Assembly: GCF_004349065.1 (NCBI RefSeq)
Contig: NZ_SMKZ01000005.1
Span: 1 to 64,000 of the forward strand
Source: Jiangella asiatica
GTDB lineage: Bacteria > Actinomycetota > Actinomycetes > Jiangellales > Jiangellaceae
Direction of reading: 5' to 3'
DNA: 64,000 bases
The notes under the pieces were generated by a model. The model was not told the origin of the DNA and did no database searches. It saw nothing but the letters and a program-made list of their open reading frames with translations. How positions within the stretch are numbered: position 1 is the stretch's first letter; the number at the start of each line of letters is the position of its first letter. Of the stretch, positions 17,241 to 26,712 are shown piece by piece. The position numbers and the translations under genes were made by a program.

Positions 17241-17766
17241 CGTCGTGCGCACCACTGGGTCGGCTCGCTCCCGTGCCCGACGCCGCGCGCAAGAAGCTAC
17301 AAGACCGCCCACTCCCTTGCTGCCTAGCATCGATGACGTCCTCGCAACGCCGGCTGCAAGTGAAGGAGACGGGTGCGTGTCGGCAGCTCGACAAGGCCAG
17401 GCCGCTGGCCTCCAGGTTCGGCTCATGGACGATGAGCTCCGACGACGACCGCCTCTCCCCGGCGACGAGCATGCCCAGGTTGGTCCGCGCCGCGCCGAGG
17501 AGCCGCTGTGCCTCTTGCCGCGGCACGCTGGTGAGTGGCATGTCCGCGACGGCGTCGCCGTCCCGGTCCCGCTCGTCGGCGCCTGTACGACGAAGGAGCT
17601 GACGGGCTCCCTGAGCGCACGAGGCACTGTCCGGCGTCCTGTGTCCCTCTCAGCGGGTGTGTGGACGCGAGTTCTCGGCCGTCGTCGACCGGGTCGGCGT
17701 CGGCCCGATGGCCGGCGCGGCGAGCCCGGACCGGCCCGGCGAAGACCTCTGACGGGACGACACGCG
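17241..17766. other. Stretch without a confident gene
   Basis: About 525 bp between the qcr terminator and the epimerase gene. A frame from the ATG at 17425 stays open into the next gene and gives MDDELRRRPPLPGDEH followed by ~50 residues of mixed composition, but I recognise no family and see no ribosome binding site. It may be a decayed gene or simply non-coding. Confidence 0.3.
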
Positions 17767-18687
17767 ATGCACATCTTCCTCACCGGAGGCACCGGATTCG
17801 TCGGCGCCGGTATCGCTCGTGCGCTGCTGGCACGGGGTCACGACGTGACCGCGTTGGCCCGCAGCGAGGCGAGCGCGGGGGCGCTGCGGTCGACGGGCGT
17901 CCGGCCCTGCCACGGATCGCTCGACGACGTCGATGCCGTGCGGCGCCACGCCGAGCGCGCTGACGCCGTCGTGCATGCCGCGTTCTCCCGTCACTATCTC
18001 GACGACGTAGGCAGCGCGGTCACCACGGACCGAGCGGCAACCCATGCGATCCTCGATGCCCTCCGCGGAAGCAGGAAGCCGTTCGCCTACACCAGCGGCC
18101 TCGGCGTCGTCGGCGACACCGGCGACCGAATCATCGACGAGGACACGCCGCTCCAACCGCCGAGCCACATGCGGTGGCGGCGAGCGCTGGAGCTCAGCGT
18201 CCTCGACGGCGAGCACGGCATCGTGATCCGACCGCCGCTCGTATACGGCCGGGGCGGTGGCCACGTGCTCCAGATCATGATCCGGACCGCCCTCCGCCGA
18301 GGTGCGGCCTCCTATCCGGAACCGGGCACGAACGCCTGGCCCAACGTCCACGTGGATGACCTGGGCCGCGCGTTCGCGCAGGCTCTGGAGGAGGCGCCGC
18401 CGTCGACCGTGCTCAACGTCGTCGGTGGTGAGTCGACCCCGAAGGCGGTGAGCGAGGCTATCGGTCGGCTCGTCGGCCGTCCCGAGGCCACTTTCGCCCT
18501 GCCCCTCGACCGGGCGCGCCGCGAACTCCCGATCGTCGACTGGCTGACCGTCACCCAGCGCATCGACGCACGCCGGGTACGGGCGCTGCTCGGTTGGCGC
18601 CCGGCCGAGGCGGCGATCGAGGACGACATCGCCGTCGGCTCGTACCGGCGGTTCGTGCGACCCGTGCCGGAGGCGCCTGCGACCTGA
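17767..18687 (+). CDS. NAD-dependent epimerase/dehydratase family protein (extended SDR)
   Basis: The protein has 306 residues. The Rossmann dinucleotide motif GGTGFVGAGIARAL is at the N-terminus; PFAYTSGLGVVGDTG corresponds to the Ser/Tyr active-site region, and VIRPPLVYGRGGGH to the extended-SDR substrate loop. The catalytic Tyr-x3-Lys motif is not clear, so the enzyme may be atypical. Substrate is unknown. It has no operon partners, with a gene-free stretch before it and a possible gene remnant after it. Confidence 0.82.
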   Translation: MHIFLTGGTGFVGAGIARALLARGHDVTALARSEASAGALRSTGVRPCHGSLDDVDAVRRHAERADAVVHAAFSRHYLDDVGSAVTTDRAATHAILDALRGSRKPFAYTSGLGVVGDTGDRIIDEDTPLQPPSHMRWRRALELSVLDGEHGIVIRPPLVYGRGGGHVLQIMIRTALRRGAASYPEPGTNAWPNVHVDDLGRAFAQALEEAPPSTVLNVVGGESTPKAVSEAIGRLVGRPEATFALPLDRARRELPIVDWLTVTQRIDARRVRALLGWRPAEAAIEDDIAVGSYRRFVRPVPEAPAT

Positions 18688-18698
18688 ATCCAAGCCGA

Positions 18699-18911
18699 CC
18701 GCCCCGGCCGACCTACGCCGGCATCACGGACGAGGTCCGCTACGACGGCCAGCACATCTTCAGCGACGACGCCGAGCTCCTGCACCAATACGCGTCCTCG
18801 GCCATGGGCGCCGGGGTTCGGCTGGGCCGGCGATCCCGATCCGGGTGCCCGCGGGCGCGCGGTCGACGCCGAGGCAACGCCGCCCTCGACGCAGCTCTGA
18901 GCGAGCCCTGA
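18699..18911 (+). pseudogene. Possible frameshifted remnant of a small protein gene
   Basis: The forward frame reads YAGITDEVRYDGQHIFSDDA and ELLHQYASSAMG, which resembles the start of DUF4031-like proteins (a His-Leu, Asp, ELHxFA pattern). Shortly after, coding-like sequence continues in another frame (GFGWAGDPDPGARGRAVDAE) up to a stop near 18901. There is no start codon with a ribosome binding site. I read it as a decayed gene with one frameshift, but chance similarity cannot be excluded. Confidence 0.3.
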
Positions 18912-18920
18912 TGCCCGCGG

Positions 18921-19415
18921 CTACGGCGCGAGCCCACCGGGCGTGGGCTCGTCCAGACCGGGGGCGAGCACCCGGCTGAGGCCACGCTCACCGCGGCGCA
19001 TGACGACGCGGTGGCCGAAGCGGAACAGCGGATGCAGCACTACGCCGGCGACGTTCATCCAGGCCCGGGTGGTCCGCACGCGCAGGTCGATGTCCAGGCG
19101 GCTGCCGTCGCCGTCGTGGGTGAACCGGACCGCGCTTTGGCCCAGCAGGTCACCGTCGACGTCGAGCACGACCAGCCTGCCCGGGTCGACCTCCGCGAGC
19201 ACCAGGGTGAACGTCAACGCATACCCGCCCGGGCTACGCCACCGGCAGGCCGCGACGCTCCCGACGAGGTCGGTTGTGCGCCGCACGTCGATGGACTCCA
19301 GGTTCGGCCACCAATCGTCCCATCGCTGGCCGGGATCGGTCAGAAAGGCCCACGTCCGGTCGAGCGGCGCCGCCACCCGCCAGGTGGACGCGAGCTCGTA
19401 GCGGCGTCCCCTCAC
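18921..19415 (-). CDS. SRPBCC (START-like) family protein
   Basis: The protein has 164 residues: MRGRRYELASTWRVAAPLDRTWAFLTDPGQRWDDWWPN is the usual start of polyketide cyclase/dehydrase-like SRPBCC domains, with the beta-sheet (ALTFTLVLAEVDPGRLVVL) and a C-terminal long helix (VVLHPLFRFGHRVVMRRGERG) that closes the ligand cavity. Such proteins bind hydrophobic ligands; the ligand here is unknown. It is separated by 59 bp from the DUF4192 gene upstream on the same strand, so the two may be co-transcribed. Confidence 0.8.
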   Translation of the reverse strand: MRGRRYELASTWRVAAPLDRTWAFLTDPGQRWDDWWPNLESIDVRRTTDLVGSVAACRWRSPGGYALTFTLVLAEVDPGRLVVLDVDGDLLGQSAVRFTHDGDGSRLDIDLRVRTTRAWMNVAGVVLHPLFRFGHRVVMRRGERGLSRVLAPGLDEPTPGGLAP

Positions 19416-19474
19416 GCTCCGACTCTAGAACCGCCGCGCGGAGGCCACGGAGATCGATCGCGGTGTCCGGGCAG

Positions 19475-20542
19475 TCACGGCGGAACACCGCTACCCGCCT
19501 GGTGCGCCACCGCTCTGAGCTGCGCAGCGCTCACCTGGCGGTCCAGGCCGCACCGAAGCAGCCGGGCGAGCCGGTGCGCCGGGTCGGCGGCCAGCGCCCG
19601 GTCCAGCGCGACGTTCGCCAGGGCTCCCTCGCCGCTCTGGACGGCAACCCAGGCCAGCGTGGCGCAGACCGGCGCCGCGTGGGCGTCGGGCGTGCGGCGG
19701 GCCAACTCGGTCAGCAGCACCAGCCAGGTGCGGGCGTCGTCCACCTGGCGGCGGAGGATCGCGTCGCGTGCTGTCTCGTCGGCCAGGCCGAGGCAGATGC
19801 GTGCCACCTCGTCATCGTCGAGTTCGTGGCGCCCGGTGAGGAACCGCTCGAAGGTGGCCTCCAGGGCGGCCACCGTGGCGTCGTGGGGGGTGCAAGCGTC
19901 TTTCGACGCGCCGACACGGGCGAACGCCCCTAGTGTCCGGGTGAGGTCGAGTTCTGCCGGACCTGCGATGCTGGCGGCGAGCTCTTCGCGGGAGCCCAGG
20001 ATGCGGCGACCACGAAGGACTTCTTCGGCGGCCAGTCGACCGACCAGGGGGTCATCGGGTGCGAGAATGGTCGTGCCCTCCGATGGGCAGCAGGCCGAGT
20101 CGGTGCACAGGAACGACCACCATCGGCCATCCCGTACCAGGAGGGCGTCGACGACCGCCACCGGTCCGTTGCCCAGCTCGGCCACGATGGGGTCGACGAG
20201 CTCCCGTCTGGGCAGGCCGTCGTCCGCATGCTCGATCGCTTCTCGCGGCCGGGCACCCACGGCACCGCGCGGTGGAGGGGAGTCGTCGTAGCAGACCAGG
20301 ACGACGGCCTCGGGCCGGAGATGCTCGAGGCGCTGGACCACTCCCGCCACGAACGTCGGCTGTCGCCGCCGCGGCGGCAGGTCGAACCGGAACACCTGGC
20401 CGCACCGCGCGGGCGTCCCGGCTAGGCAGAGCACGACCAGGCTCCGCCGCGGATGGAACCCGATCAGGTGCGGCACGACCGGCAGCAGCTCCGACGGCCG
20501 GGGCGCTCTGATCGTGCTGACGGGTCGTTCGCGTAGATTCAT
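19475..20542 (-). CDS. DUF4192 family protein
   Basis: The protein has 355 residues. The N-terminal signature of the family is clear: RAPRPSELLPVVPHLIGFHP followed by RRSLVVLCL. The remainder is an alpha-helical, Ala/Arg-rich region ending near TLAWVAVQSGEGALANVAL with repeated helical hairpins. The start was set at the ATG at 20542; an earlier ATG would add 12 residues. Function is unknown in all actinobacteria. It is divergent from the EamA transporter gene. Confidence 0.88.
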   Translation of the reverse strand: MNLRERPVSTIRAPRPSELLPVVPHLIGFHPRRSLVVLCLAGTPARCGQVFRFDLPPRRRQPTFVAGVVQRLEHLRPEAVVLVCYDDSPPPRGAVGARPREAIEHADDGLPRRELVDPIVAELGNGPVAVVDALLVRDGRWWSFLCTDSACCPSEGTTILAPDDPLVGRLAAEEVLRGRRILGSREELAASIAGPAELDLTRTLGAFARVGASKDACTPHDATVAALEATFERFLTGRHELDDDEVARICLGLADETARDAILRRQVDDARTWLVLLTELARRTPDAHAAPVCATLAWVAVQSGEGALANVALDRALAADPAHRLARLLRCGLDRQVSAAQLRAVAHQAGSGVPP

Positions 20543-20672
20543 GGAGGCGACGCTCCCTGTCTCGCGGCCGCGCTTCAACCGCGAATCGCCGAAATGTGGA
20601 TAACGTCAGCCGTCAGCAGGAGCTGTGAACAACGCGCCGGCAGCGGCGCGCATGACTTGTCGAGGAGGCGCA

Positions 20673-21617
20673 TTGTCGCGTCGAGGATGGACCCTCTTCC
20701 TGGCCATGGGGGTCATCTGGGGCATTCCGTACATGCTGATCAAGGTCGCGGTCGAGGAGATGTCACCGTCGACCATCGTGCTGGCACGAACCGCCATCGG
20801 CGCCGCCCTGCTGCTGCCGCTGGCCGCCCGCCGCGGCTACCTGCGCCCGCTGCTCCCCCACTGGAAGCCCCTGCTGGTCTTCACCCTGATCGAGGTGTGC
20901 ATTCCCTGGCTGCTGCTCGGATACGCCGAGCAGGAGCTGTCCAGCTCGCTCACCGGGCTACTGATCGCGGCGGTCCCGCTGGTCGGCGCGGTAGTCGTCT
21001 GGGGCATGGGAACCGAACGGCCAGGTCCCCGTCGGCTGGTCGGGCTGCTCGTCGGGTTCGCCGGCGTCGCCGCGCTGGTCGGCTTCGACGTCCAGGCCAG
21101 CAGCCCAGCGCCGGTGCTGGCGGTCGCCGGTGTGGCCGTCTGCTACGCGGTTGGCCCGGTCATGCTGTCCCGCTGGCTGTCGCACCTGCCGGGACTCGGC
21201 GTCATGGCCGCGTCGCTGACCGTCGCCGCCATCCTGTACGCGCCGGTCGGCCTCGTGCAGTGGCCGGACGCGACGCCATCGACCGAGGCGCTGCTCAGCC
21301 TGCTCGGCCTCGGCGTCATCTGCACGGCCACGGCGTTCCTGGTCTTCTTCGCGCTGATCGCGGAGGTCGGCCCGAGCCGCGCCACCGTCATCACCTATGT
21401 CAACCCCGCGGTCGCGCTGCTGCTCGGCGTCCTCGTCCTGGACGAGCGGGTGAGCGCCGCCACCGCCGTGGGGTTCGGACTGATCCTCCTGGGCTCGGTG
21501 CTCGCGACCTCGCGTGACCGCGATCGCGGCGAGGCCGGGCGCCCTCCTCAGTCGGCCAAGCCCGAAGCGCTGGACGTCAGGTGCGACGACATCGCCCGCC
21601 CGGTCGCCGAGCCCTGA
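20673..21617 (+). CDS. EamA/DMT family membrane transporter
   Basis: The protein has 314 residues from the TTG at 20673, which has GAGGAGG 4 bp before it; GTG 20625 or ATG 20652 would add an untypical hydrophilic leader. Ten hydrophobic segments in two EamA halves are visible, beginning WTLFLAMGVIWGIPYMLIKV, with the family motif in the second half (PSRATVITYVNPAVALLLGV). Members export amino acids, nucleosides or other small metabolites. Substrate is not predictable. The C-terminus is a short hydrophilic tail. Confidence 0.88.
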   Translation: MSRRGWTLFLAMGVIWGIPYMLIKVAVEEMSPSTIVLARTAIGAALLLPLAARRGYLRPLLPHWKPLLVFTLIEVCIPWLLLGYAEQELSSSLTGLLIAAVPLVGAVVVWGMGTERPGPRRLVGLLVGFAGVAALVGFDVQASSPAPVLAVAGVAVCYAVGPVMLSRWLSHLPGLGVMAASLTVAAILYAPVGLVQWPDATPSTEALLSLLGLGVICTATAFLVFFALIAEVGPSRATVITYVNPAVALLLGVLVLDERVSAATAVGFGLILLGSVLATSRDRDRGEAGRPPQSAKPEALDVRCDDIARPVAEP

Positions 21618-21682
21618 CTCGCCGACGACGAGGTGAGCTTGAGCTCACCCGGCTGCCCCTGCCGGCCCGCCGCACGAGGCGC

Positions 21683-21895
21683 TCAGCCTGAGGCCCGGCC
21701 GCTCGTCGCCAGCTGACGGTCGTCGCGGTTGCGCATGAGAACGAGACGCTCGTCCAGCCAGCGGTCGATCGACTCGGTCGCGCGAAGGATCTCGGTCGGG
21801 TCCTCGCAGCGGCCACGCCGCTCGACGAGCCGGCGCAGCGTGTCGTCCACGCGGCGGATCCTGGCTTTCACCGGCGCTTTCAACGACTGGGTCAT
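21683..21895 (-). CDS. Small helical protein (70 aa), unknown
   Basis: The ATG at 21895 is preceded by AAGGAGGT, a near-perfect ribosome binding site, which makes this a convincing gene in spite of its size. The product is charged, Arg-rich and probably all helical (RIRRVDDTLRRLVERRG, ATESIDRWLDERLVLMRNRD). I do not recognise a family. It lies downstream of the cta genes' 3' end region and is convergent with the EamA transporter. Confidence 0.65.
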   Translation of the reverse strand: MTQSLKAPVKARIRRVDDTLRRLVERRGRCEDPTEILRATESIDRWLDERLVLMRNRDDRQLATSGRASG

Positions 21896-22001
21896 GGCGC
21901 GACCTCCTTACGAGGATGGTGTGCACCCGACACCACTACGATTCCCGCTTCAGGGCAGCCATAACCAGATCGACCACCGCGGATCACACCGCCTCTGCGG
22001 T

Positions 22002-22397
22002 TCAGTGCGCGAACTGCCCCCGGTAGTACTCGAAGACCCAGCCGACCGCGGCGATAGCCGCCAGAGCCACACCGATGATGAAGATGAACCACGCGAACAC
22101 CAGGCCAAGGAACACCACGGAGACCGCACTCGCGGCGGCCAGCGGCCACCACGAGTGCGGGCTGTAGAACCCGTACTCGCCGGCCAGTTCCTCGACCTCG
22201 CCGTCCGCACGGTCCTCCGGCCGCGGCTGGATGCGGCGGGACACCAGGTTGAAGTAGAAGGCGATCATGGCGCCGAGGCCGAATGTCAGCACCAGCGCCG
22301 TGGTGCCCGTCGGGTCCTCGGACATGAACCAATAGACCGGGGTCACCAGGGCGAAGAAGACCGTGATGATGCCGAAGATGAAGGCCTCGATCTTCAC
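22002..22397 (-). CDS. ctaF: Cytochrome c oxidase subunit IV, actinobacterial type
   Basis: The protein has 131 residues with four membrane segments ([76 protein letters not shown]) and the short Tyr-Gly-Phe-Tyr-Ser-Pro motif between them, typical of the actinobacteria-specific subunit. The GTG at 22397 overlaps the ctaD stop by 4 bp (GTGA), with GGGGGAG upstream. It is the third gene of the ctaC-ctaD-ctaF operon. Confidence 0.93.
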   Translation of the reverse strand: MKIEAFIFGIITVFFALVTPVYWFMSEDPTGTTALVLTFGLGAMIAFYFNLVSRRIQPRPEDRADGEVEELAGEYGFYSPHSWWPLAAASAVSVVFLGLVFAWFIFIIGVALAAIAAVGWVFEYYRGQFAH

Positions 22398-24118
22398 TTC
22401 TGCTCCCCCTCGACGTCGGCCGGGCCCAGCGTCTGCATCAGTGGTCCGGCGTCCGCGGGTTTGACCTGCGCTGTCGCCGCCGTCTCCGGGTACTTGAGGT
22501 CGAACGCCGGGCGCTCGCTGCGTACCCGCGGCAGTGAGGTGAAGTTGTGCCGAGGTGGCGGGCACGACGTCGCCCACTCCAGCGAGTTCCCGAAGCCCCA
22601 GGGGTCGTCCACCTCGACCTTGGGCGCGAGCCGGGTCTGCCACACGTTCCACAGGAACGGCAGGGTCGAGGCGGCGAGGATGAAGGCGAACACCGACGAG
22701 AACTGGTTCAGCGTGGTGAAGCCGTCCTCGGGGAAGTAGTCGGAGTAGCGGCGCGGGAAGCCCTCGACGCCCAGCCAGTGCTGCACCATGAACGTGCCGT
22801 GGAAGCCGATGAACAACAGCCAGAAGTGGATCTTGCCCAAGCGTTCGTTCAGCATCCGCCCGGTGAACTTCGGCCACCAGAAATAGAAGCCGGCGAACAT
22901 CGCGAACACGACGGTGCCGAACACGACGTAGTGGAAGTGCGCCACCACGAAATACGTATCGGACACGTGGAAGTCCAGCGGCGGCGAGGCCAGGATGATG
23001 CCGGTCAGACCGCCGAACAGGAACGTCACCAGGAAGCCGATGGAGAACAGCATCGGTGTCTCGAACGTCAGCGAGCCGCGCCACATGGTGCCGATCCAGG
23101 CGAAGAACTTCAGCCCGGTCGGGATGGCGATCAACATGGTCATGGCCGCGAAGAACGGCAGGTTCACCGCACCGGTGACGAACATGTGGTGCGCCCACAC
23201 CGCCACCGACAGGCCGGCGATGGACAGGGTAGCGAAGACCAGGCCCTTGTAGCCGAAGATCGGCTTGCGGCTGAACACCGGTATGACCTCGGTGATGATG
23301 CCGAAGAAGGGCAAGGCGATGATGTACACCTCGGGATGGCCGAAGAACCAGAACAGGTGTTGCCAGAGGACGGCGCCACCCGCGCTGGGGTCGTAGATGT
23401 GCGTGTCGAGGTTGCGGTCGGCGAGCATCGCGAACAGCGCCGCGGCCAGCAGCGGGAACGCGATCAGCACCAGGATGCTGGTGACCAGGATGTTCCAGGT
23501 GAAGATCGGCATCCGGAACATGGTGATGCCCGGAGCGCGCATGCACACGGTGGTGGTGACGAAGTTGACCGCGCCGAAGATGGTGCCGAAACCACTCATC
23601 GCCAGCCCGGCTACCCACAGGTCGCCACCGACGCTGGGACTGTAGATGGTGTTGTGCAACGGCGCGTAGGCGAACCAGCCGAAGTCCGCGGCGCCGCCCG
23701 GGGTGATGAAGCCGGCGCACACGATCAGGCCGCCGAACAGGAACAGGTAGAAGCTGAACATGTTCAGCCGCGGGAACGCCACATCCGGCGCGCCGATCTG
23801 CAACGGCACGATGATGTTGCCGAAGCCGATGAACAGCGGCGTGGCGAACAACAGCAGCATGATCGTGCCGTGCATGGTGAACAGCTGGTTGTACATCTGG
23901 TCGCCGACCACCTGCCGGCCGGGCGAGAACAGCTCGGCGCGGATGAACAGCGCCAGCACGCCGCCGAACAGGAAGAACCCGAACGACGCGATCAGGTACA
24001 TGTACCCGATGATCTTGTGGTCGGTGGAGGTGAGCCACCGCACGACGATGTTGCCCTTGCGCTTGGGCCGTGCGATCACCCGGGTGGCCGCCGCGGTCCG
24101 CTCGAGGTACGTGGTCAC
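22394..24118 (-). CDS. ctaD: Cytochrome c oxidase subunit I (aa3)
   Basis: The protein has 574 residues and 12 membrane segments. The haem a3/CuB ligands are visible: [15 protein letters not shown] and the HFHYVVFG helix. [20 protein letters not shown] is the typical N-terminal region. The GTG at 24118 overlaps the ctaC stop (GTGA). It reduces oxygen to water with electrons from the bcc complex encoded 5 kb away on the other strand. Confidence 0.97.
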   Translation of the reverse strand: MTTYLERTAAATRVIARPKRKGNIVVRWLTSTDHKIIGYMYLIASFGFFLFGGVLALFIRAELFSPGRQVVGDQMYNQLFTMHGTIMLLLFATPLFIGFGNIIVPLQIGAPDVAFPRLNMFSFYLFLFGGLIVCAGFITPGGAADFGWFAYAPLHNTIYSPSVGGDLWVAGLAMSGFGTIFGAVNFVTTTVCMRAPGITMFRMPIFTWNILVTSILVLIAFPLLAAALFAMLADRNLDTHIYDPSAGGAVLWQHLFWFFGHPEVYIIALPFFGIITEVIPVFSRKPIFGYKGLVFATLSIAGLSVAVWAHHMFVTGAVNLPFFAAMTMLIAIPTGLKFFAWIGTMWRGSLTFETPMLFSIGFLVTFLFGGLTGIILASPPLDFHVSDTYFVVAHFHYVVFGTVVFAMFAGFYFWWPKFTGRMLNERLGKIHFWLLFIGFHGTFMVQHWLGVEGFPRRYSDYFPEDGFTTLNQFSSVFAFILAASTLPFLWNVWQTRLAPKVEVDDPWGFGNSLEWATSCPPPRHNFTSLPRVRSERPAFDLKYPETAATAQVKPADAGPLMQTLGPADVEGEQK

Positions 24119-24960
24119 TGCTCGCCTCCCTCGTCCTCGTTGAGGGGAACGTCGCTGTACGCGCCGCGGATCGGCGGATCGATCAAGCCGGTCTGTCCGG
24201 CTTCGCGCAGGCCGTCCATCTGGTCCTGGTACTCCTGCTCGGACACCACCTCGACGGTGAACAGCATCGACTGGTGGTATGCACCGCACAGCTCGGCGCA
24301 CCGGCCGGTGTAGGTACCCTCCCGGTCAGGCGTGACCTGGAAGGAGTTCGGGTGGCCCGGGATGACGTCCTGCTTCATGTAGAAGGAGGGAATCCAGAAC
24401 GAGTGGATGACGTCCGGCGACTCCAGGTCGAACCGCACGGTCTGACCGATCGGCAGGTAGAGCGTCGGACGGTCGTTGATGGTGCCGACCTCGTGGACGT
24501 CCTCGTCGACGTAGTTGAACGTCCACGACCACTGCTGGCCGATCACGTTGACGACGATGTCGGGCTCGGCCGACGTGTCGGTGATCTGGTCCTGGTGGTC
24601 CGCGGTGAAGTAGAAGAGCGGGGCGATGATGAACAGCGGCGCGACCGTGTAGAGGAACTCGATCGGGATGTTGAAGCGGGTCTGCTTCGGCAGCTGGTCG
24701 TTGCGCCGGCGGTAGGCGATGACCGCCCAGAGGATCAGGCCCCACACCAGGAAGCCGACGGCGAACGCCGCGATCCACGCGCCGATCCACAGGTCACCGA
24801 CAAGCGGTGTCTCCTCGGTCGCCGGCTCCGGCAGCGCCAAGCGCGACCACTCGTCGCGCTGCTCGGCCGAGCAACCACTCAGCACGACCAACGTGCCGAG
24901 AAGAACGGCGGCAGCCGTGGCCCAGCGACGCGCCGGACGGACCCTGCCAGACTGACTCAC
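24115..24960 (-). CDS. ctaC: Cytochrome c oxidase subunit II
   Basis: The protein has 281 residues. The N-terminus has a lipobox (VLSGC, Cys30), followed by two membrane segments (~57-78 and ~100-122) and the C-terminal cupredoxin domain. The CuA ligands are seen in [14 protein letters not shown] plus the upstream [10 protein letters not shown] His. [13 protein letters not shown] is the aromatic electron-entry region. It is the first gene of the operon with ctaD and ctaF. A TAGGGT hexamer at 25057-25052 on the minus strand may be the -10 box. Confidence 0.96.
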   Translation of the reverse strand: MSQSGRVRPARRWATAAAVLLGTLVVLSGCSAEQRDEWSRLALPEPATEETPLVGDLWIGAWIAAFAVGFLVWGLILWAVIAYRRRNDQLPKQTRFNIPIEFLYTVAPLFIIAPLFYFTADHQDQITDTSAEPDIVVNVIGQQWSWTFNYVDEDVHEVGTINDRPTLYLPIGQTVRFDLESPDVIHSFWIPSFYMKQDVIPGHPNSFQVTPDREGTYTGRCAELCGAYHQSMLFTVEVVSEQEYQDQMDGLREAGQTGLIDPPIRGAYSDVPLNEDEGGEQ

Positions 24961-25093
24961 GAGGCGCCCTTCTCCCTAGGCCGCTCACCGAGCCGTCCGT
25001 GCCATTGGCAACCGGCACGGCGTCGGGAGCAAACTTCTCCTGTCGCGCCCAACCCTAGCGGTTGCCCTCCGCCGTCATTCCGGGAGGTACTCG

Positions 25094-26305
25094 ATGAACA
25101 CACACGGCGTGTCGGCGCCGTCGAACCCGCCGTCCGACCAGGCGTCGAACCCGACGTCGGGCGGCTATTTCGACGCCGCGTCGACCGAGCCGTTGCACCC
25201 GGCCGCGCGCGAGGTGATCCTCACGGCGGTAGACGAAGGATGGGCCGATCCGGCGCGGTTGTACGGCTCGGCGCGGCGGTCGCGGATGCTACTCGACAAC
25301 GCCCGCGAGATCGTCGCCGCGGTCATCGGGTGCCGACCCGACGAGGTTGCGTTCACCGCGAGCGGGACGCAGGCCGTCCACCTGGGCGTCCTCGGGACCG
25401 CCCTGGCCGCCGGCACGGACCGGCCGACCGCGGACCGTGACCCGGTCGCCGTCGTCGTCTCCGCCGTCGAGCACTCCTCGGTACTGCAGGCCGCTGTCCA
25501 CCTGGAGCGCCTGGGCACGACGACGGCGACCCGCCAGGTCGGCGTCGACCGGCACGGCCGGGTCGACGCGGGCGAGTTCGGCAAGGCCGTCGACGACGGC
25601 ACCGTGCTGGCGTGCCTGCAGGCGGCCAACCACGAGGTGGGCACGCTGCAGCCGGTCGACGAGGTCGACGTGCGCGGCGTTCCGCTGCTGGTCGACGCCG
25701 CGCAGGCGGTGGGGCGCGTCCCCCTGCCGCGTCAGTGGTCGCTGCTGACCGCCAGCGCGCACAAGTGGGGCGGCCCGGCCGGCGTCGGGGTCCTCGCGGT
25801 CCGCAAGGGCCTGCGGTGGCGCTCGCCGCTCCCCGATGACGAGCGCGAGGTCGGCCGGGTACCGGGGTTCGAGAACGTCCCCGGCGCGCTCGCCGCCGCG
25901 GCGGCGCTGCGGGCCCGGTGGGAGGAGTCGACGACACTCGCGGCGCGGCAGCGCGAGCTGATCGACCACATCCGGGCGCGGGTCCCGCGGCTGCTCGACG
26001 ACGTCGACGTGGTGGGGCACCCGACACTGCGGCTGCCGCACCTAGTGACGTTCTCGTGCCTCTACGTCGAGGGCCAGGCGCTTGTCACCGAGCTGGACCG
26101 GGCCGGGTTCGCGATCTCCAGCGGCTCCTCGTGCACGGCGAGCACGCTGCGGCCCAGCCACGTGCTGGCTGCGATGGGGGCGCTCACCCACGGCAATGTG
26201 CGGGTCTCGCTGACCCGGGAGGCCACCCGCGACGACGTCGACCGGTTCCTGACCGCGGTCGTCGACGTCGTCACCAGGCTGCGCACAGAACTGGCCGGCC
26301 TGTGA
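25094..26305 (+). CDS. Cysteine desulfurase (NifS/IscS-like, PLP-dependent)
   Basis: The protein has 403 residues of aminotransferase class V fold. The PLP Lys is in SAHKWGGPAGVG, the cofactor-binding region in FTASGTQAVHLGVLGTA and VVSAVEHSSV, and the active-site Cys in SGSSCTAS near the C-terminus. It takes sulfur from cysteine as a persulfide. The stop overlaps the start of a TusA-like sulfur carrier gene, the likely acceptor. The ribosome binding site GGGAGGT lies before the ATG. A separate suf operon probably exists elsewhere, so this copy may serve tRNA thiolation or sulfur relay; that is inference. Confidence 0.92.
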   Translation: MNTHGVSAPSNPPSDQASNPTSGGYFDAASTEPLHPAAREVILTAVDEGWADPARLYGSARRSRMLLDNAREIVAAVIGCRPDEVAFTASGTQAVHLGVLGTALAAGTDRPTADRDPVAVVVSAVEHSSVLQAAVHLERLGTTTATRQVGVDRHGRVDAGEFGKAVDDGTVLACLQAANHEVGTLQPVDEVDVRGVPLLVDAAQAVGRVPLPRQWSLLTASAHKWGGPAGVGVLAVRKGLRWRSPLPDDEREVGRVPGFENVPGALAAAAALRARWEESTTLAARQRELIDHIRARVPRLLDDVDVVGHPTLRLPHLVTFSCLYVEGQALVTELDRAGFAISSGSSCTASTLRPSHVLAAMGALTHGNVRVSLTREATRDDVDRFLTAVVDVVTRLRTELAGL

Positions 26306-26544
26306 CCGGGGACGCGCCGGCGCTGGTGCTGGACTGCCGCGGGATGCGATGCCCGCTGCCGATCATCGAGCTGGCCCGGCGCATCGACGACGTCGAGGTC
26401 GGCGCGCTGGTCACCGTGGTGGCCGACGACCCCGCCGCCGCCTCGGACGTCCCGGCCTGGTGCCGGATGCGCGGGCACGGCTACACCGGCCCCGGCGACG
26501 ACGTCGAGGGCGCCCCGTCGTACGTCGTGCGCCGCCGCCACTGA
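26302..26544 (+). CDS. TusA/SirA-like sulfur carrier protein
   Basis: The protein has 80 residues with the CPxP motif in CRGMRCPLPIIEL (Cys17 is the persulfide carrier) and the two-strand, two-helix pattern of the family. The GTG at 26302 overlaps the stop of the cysteine desulfurase gene by 4 bp, indicating tight coupling. It probably receives the sulfane sulfur from that enzyme and hands it to a downstream thiolase. A second Cys-containing stretch (VPAWCRMRGHGY) is usual for the family. Confidence 0.9.
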   Translation: MTGDAPALVLDCRGMRCPLPIIELARRIDDVEVGALVTVVADDPAAASDVPAWCRMRGHGYTGPGDDVEGAPSYVVRRRH

Positions 26545-26569
26545 TGACCGAGTCCGGCGCTCAGCCCTC

Positions 26570-26630
26570 GTTGATCATGGACTAGGTCATGATCCTTTCG
26601 CGATTGATCATGGCCTACTCCTTGATCAAC
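26570..26630. terminator. GATCA-rich imperfect hairpin between convergent genes
   Basis: A 25-bp arm (26570-26594) pairs with 26606-26630 with three mismatches; the arms start GTTGATCA and the loop is 11 nt. It lies between the TusA-like gene and the HesB-type gene, which converge, so a bidirectional terminator role is likely. It shares the GTTGATCA core with hairpins at 46149, 53341 and 62881. Confidence 0.65.
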
Positions 26631-26663
26631 CGGGCTGGGGGCGCCGTGGCTCCGTGAACGCGA

Positions 26664-26700
26664 CGACGGGGTGCCGGCGAGCTTGGCCGGCACCCCGTCG
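26664..26700 (-). terminator. Strong hairpin after the HesB-type gene
   Basis: A perfect 15-bp stem with a 7-nt loop, CGACGGGGTGCCGGC (26664-26678) and its complement (26686-26700), begins 12 bp after the stop of the HesB/ErpA-type gene on the minus strand. The stem is very GC-rich; there is no clear T run after it. Confidence 0.75.
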
Positions 26701-26712
26701 GAGGCGCTCAGA

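Noticed and set aside
22547-24313. 588-codon plus-strand frame across ctaD
   Set aside because: Mirror of the ctaD codons with Gln/Glu/His-rich nonsense; ctaD on the minus strand has full oxidase motifs.
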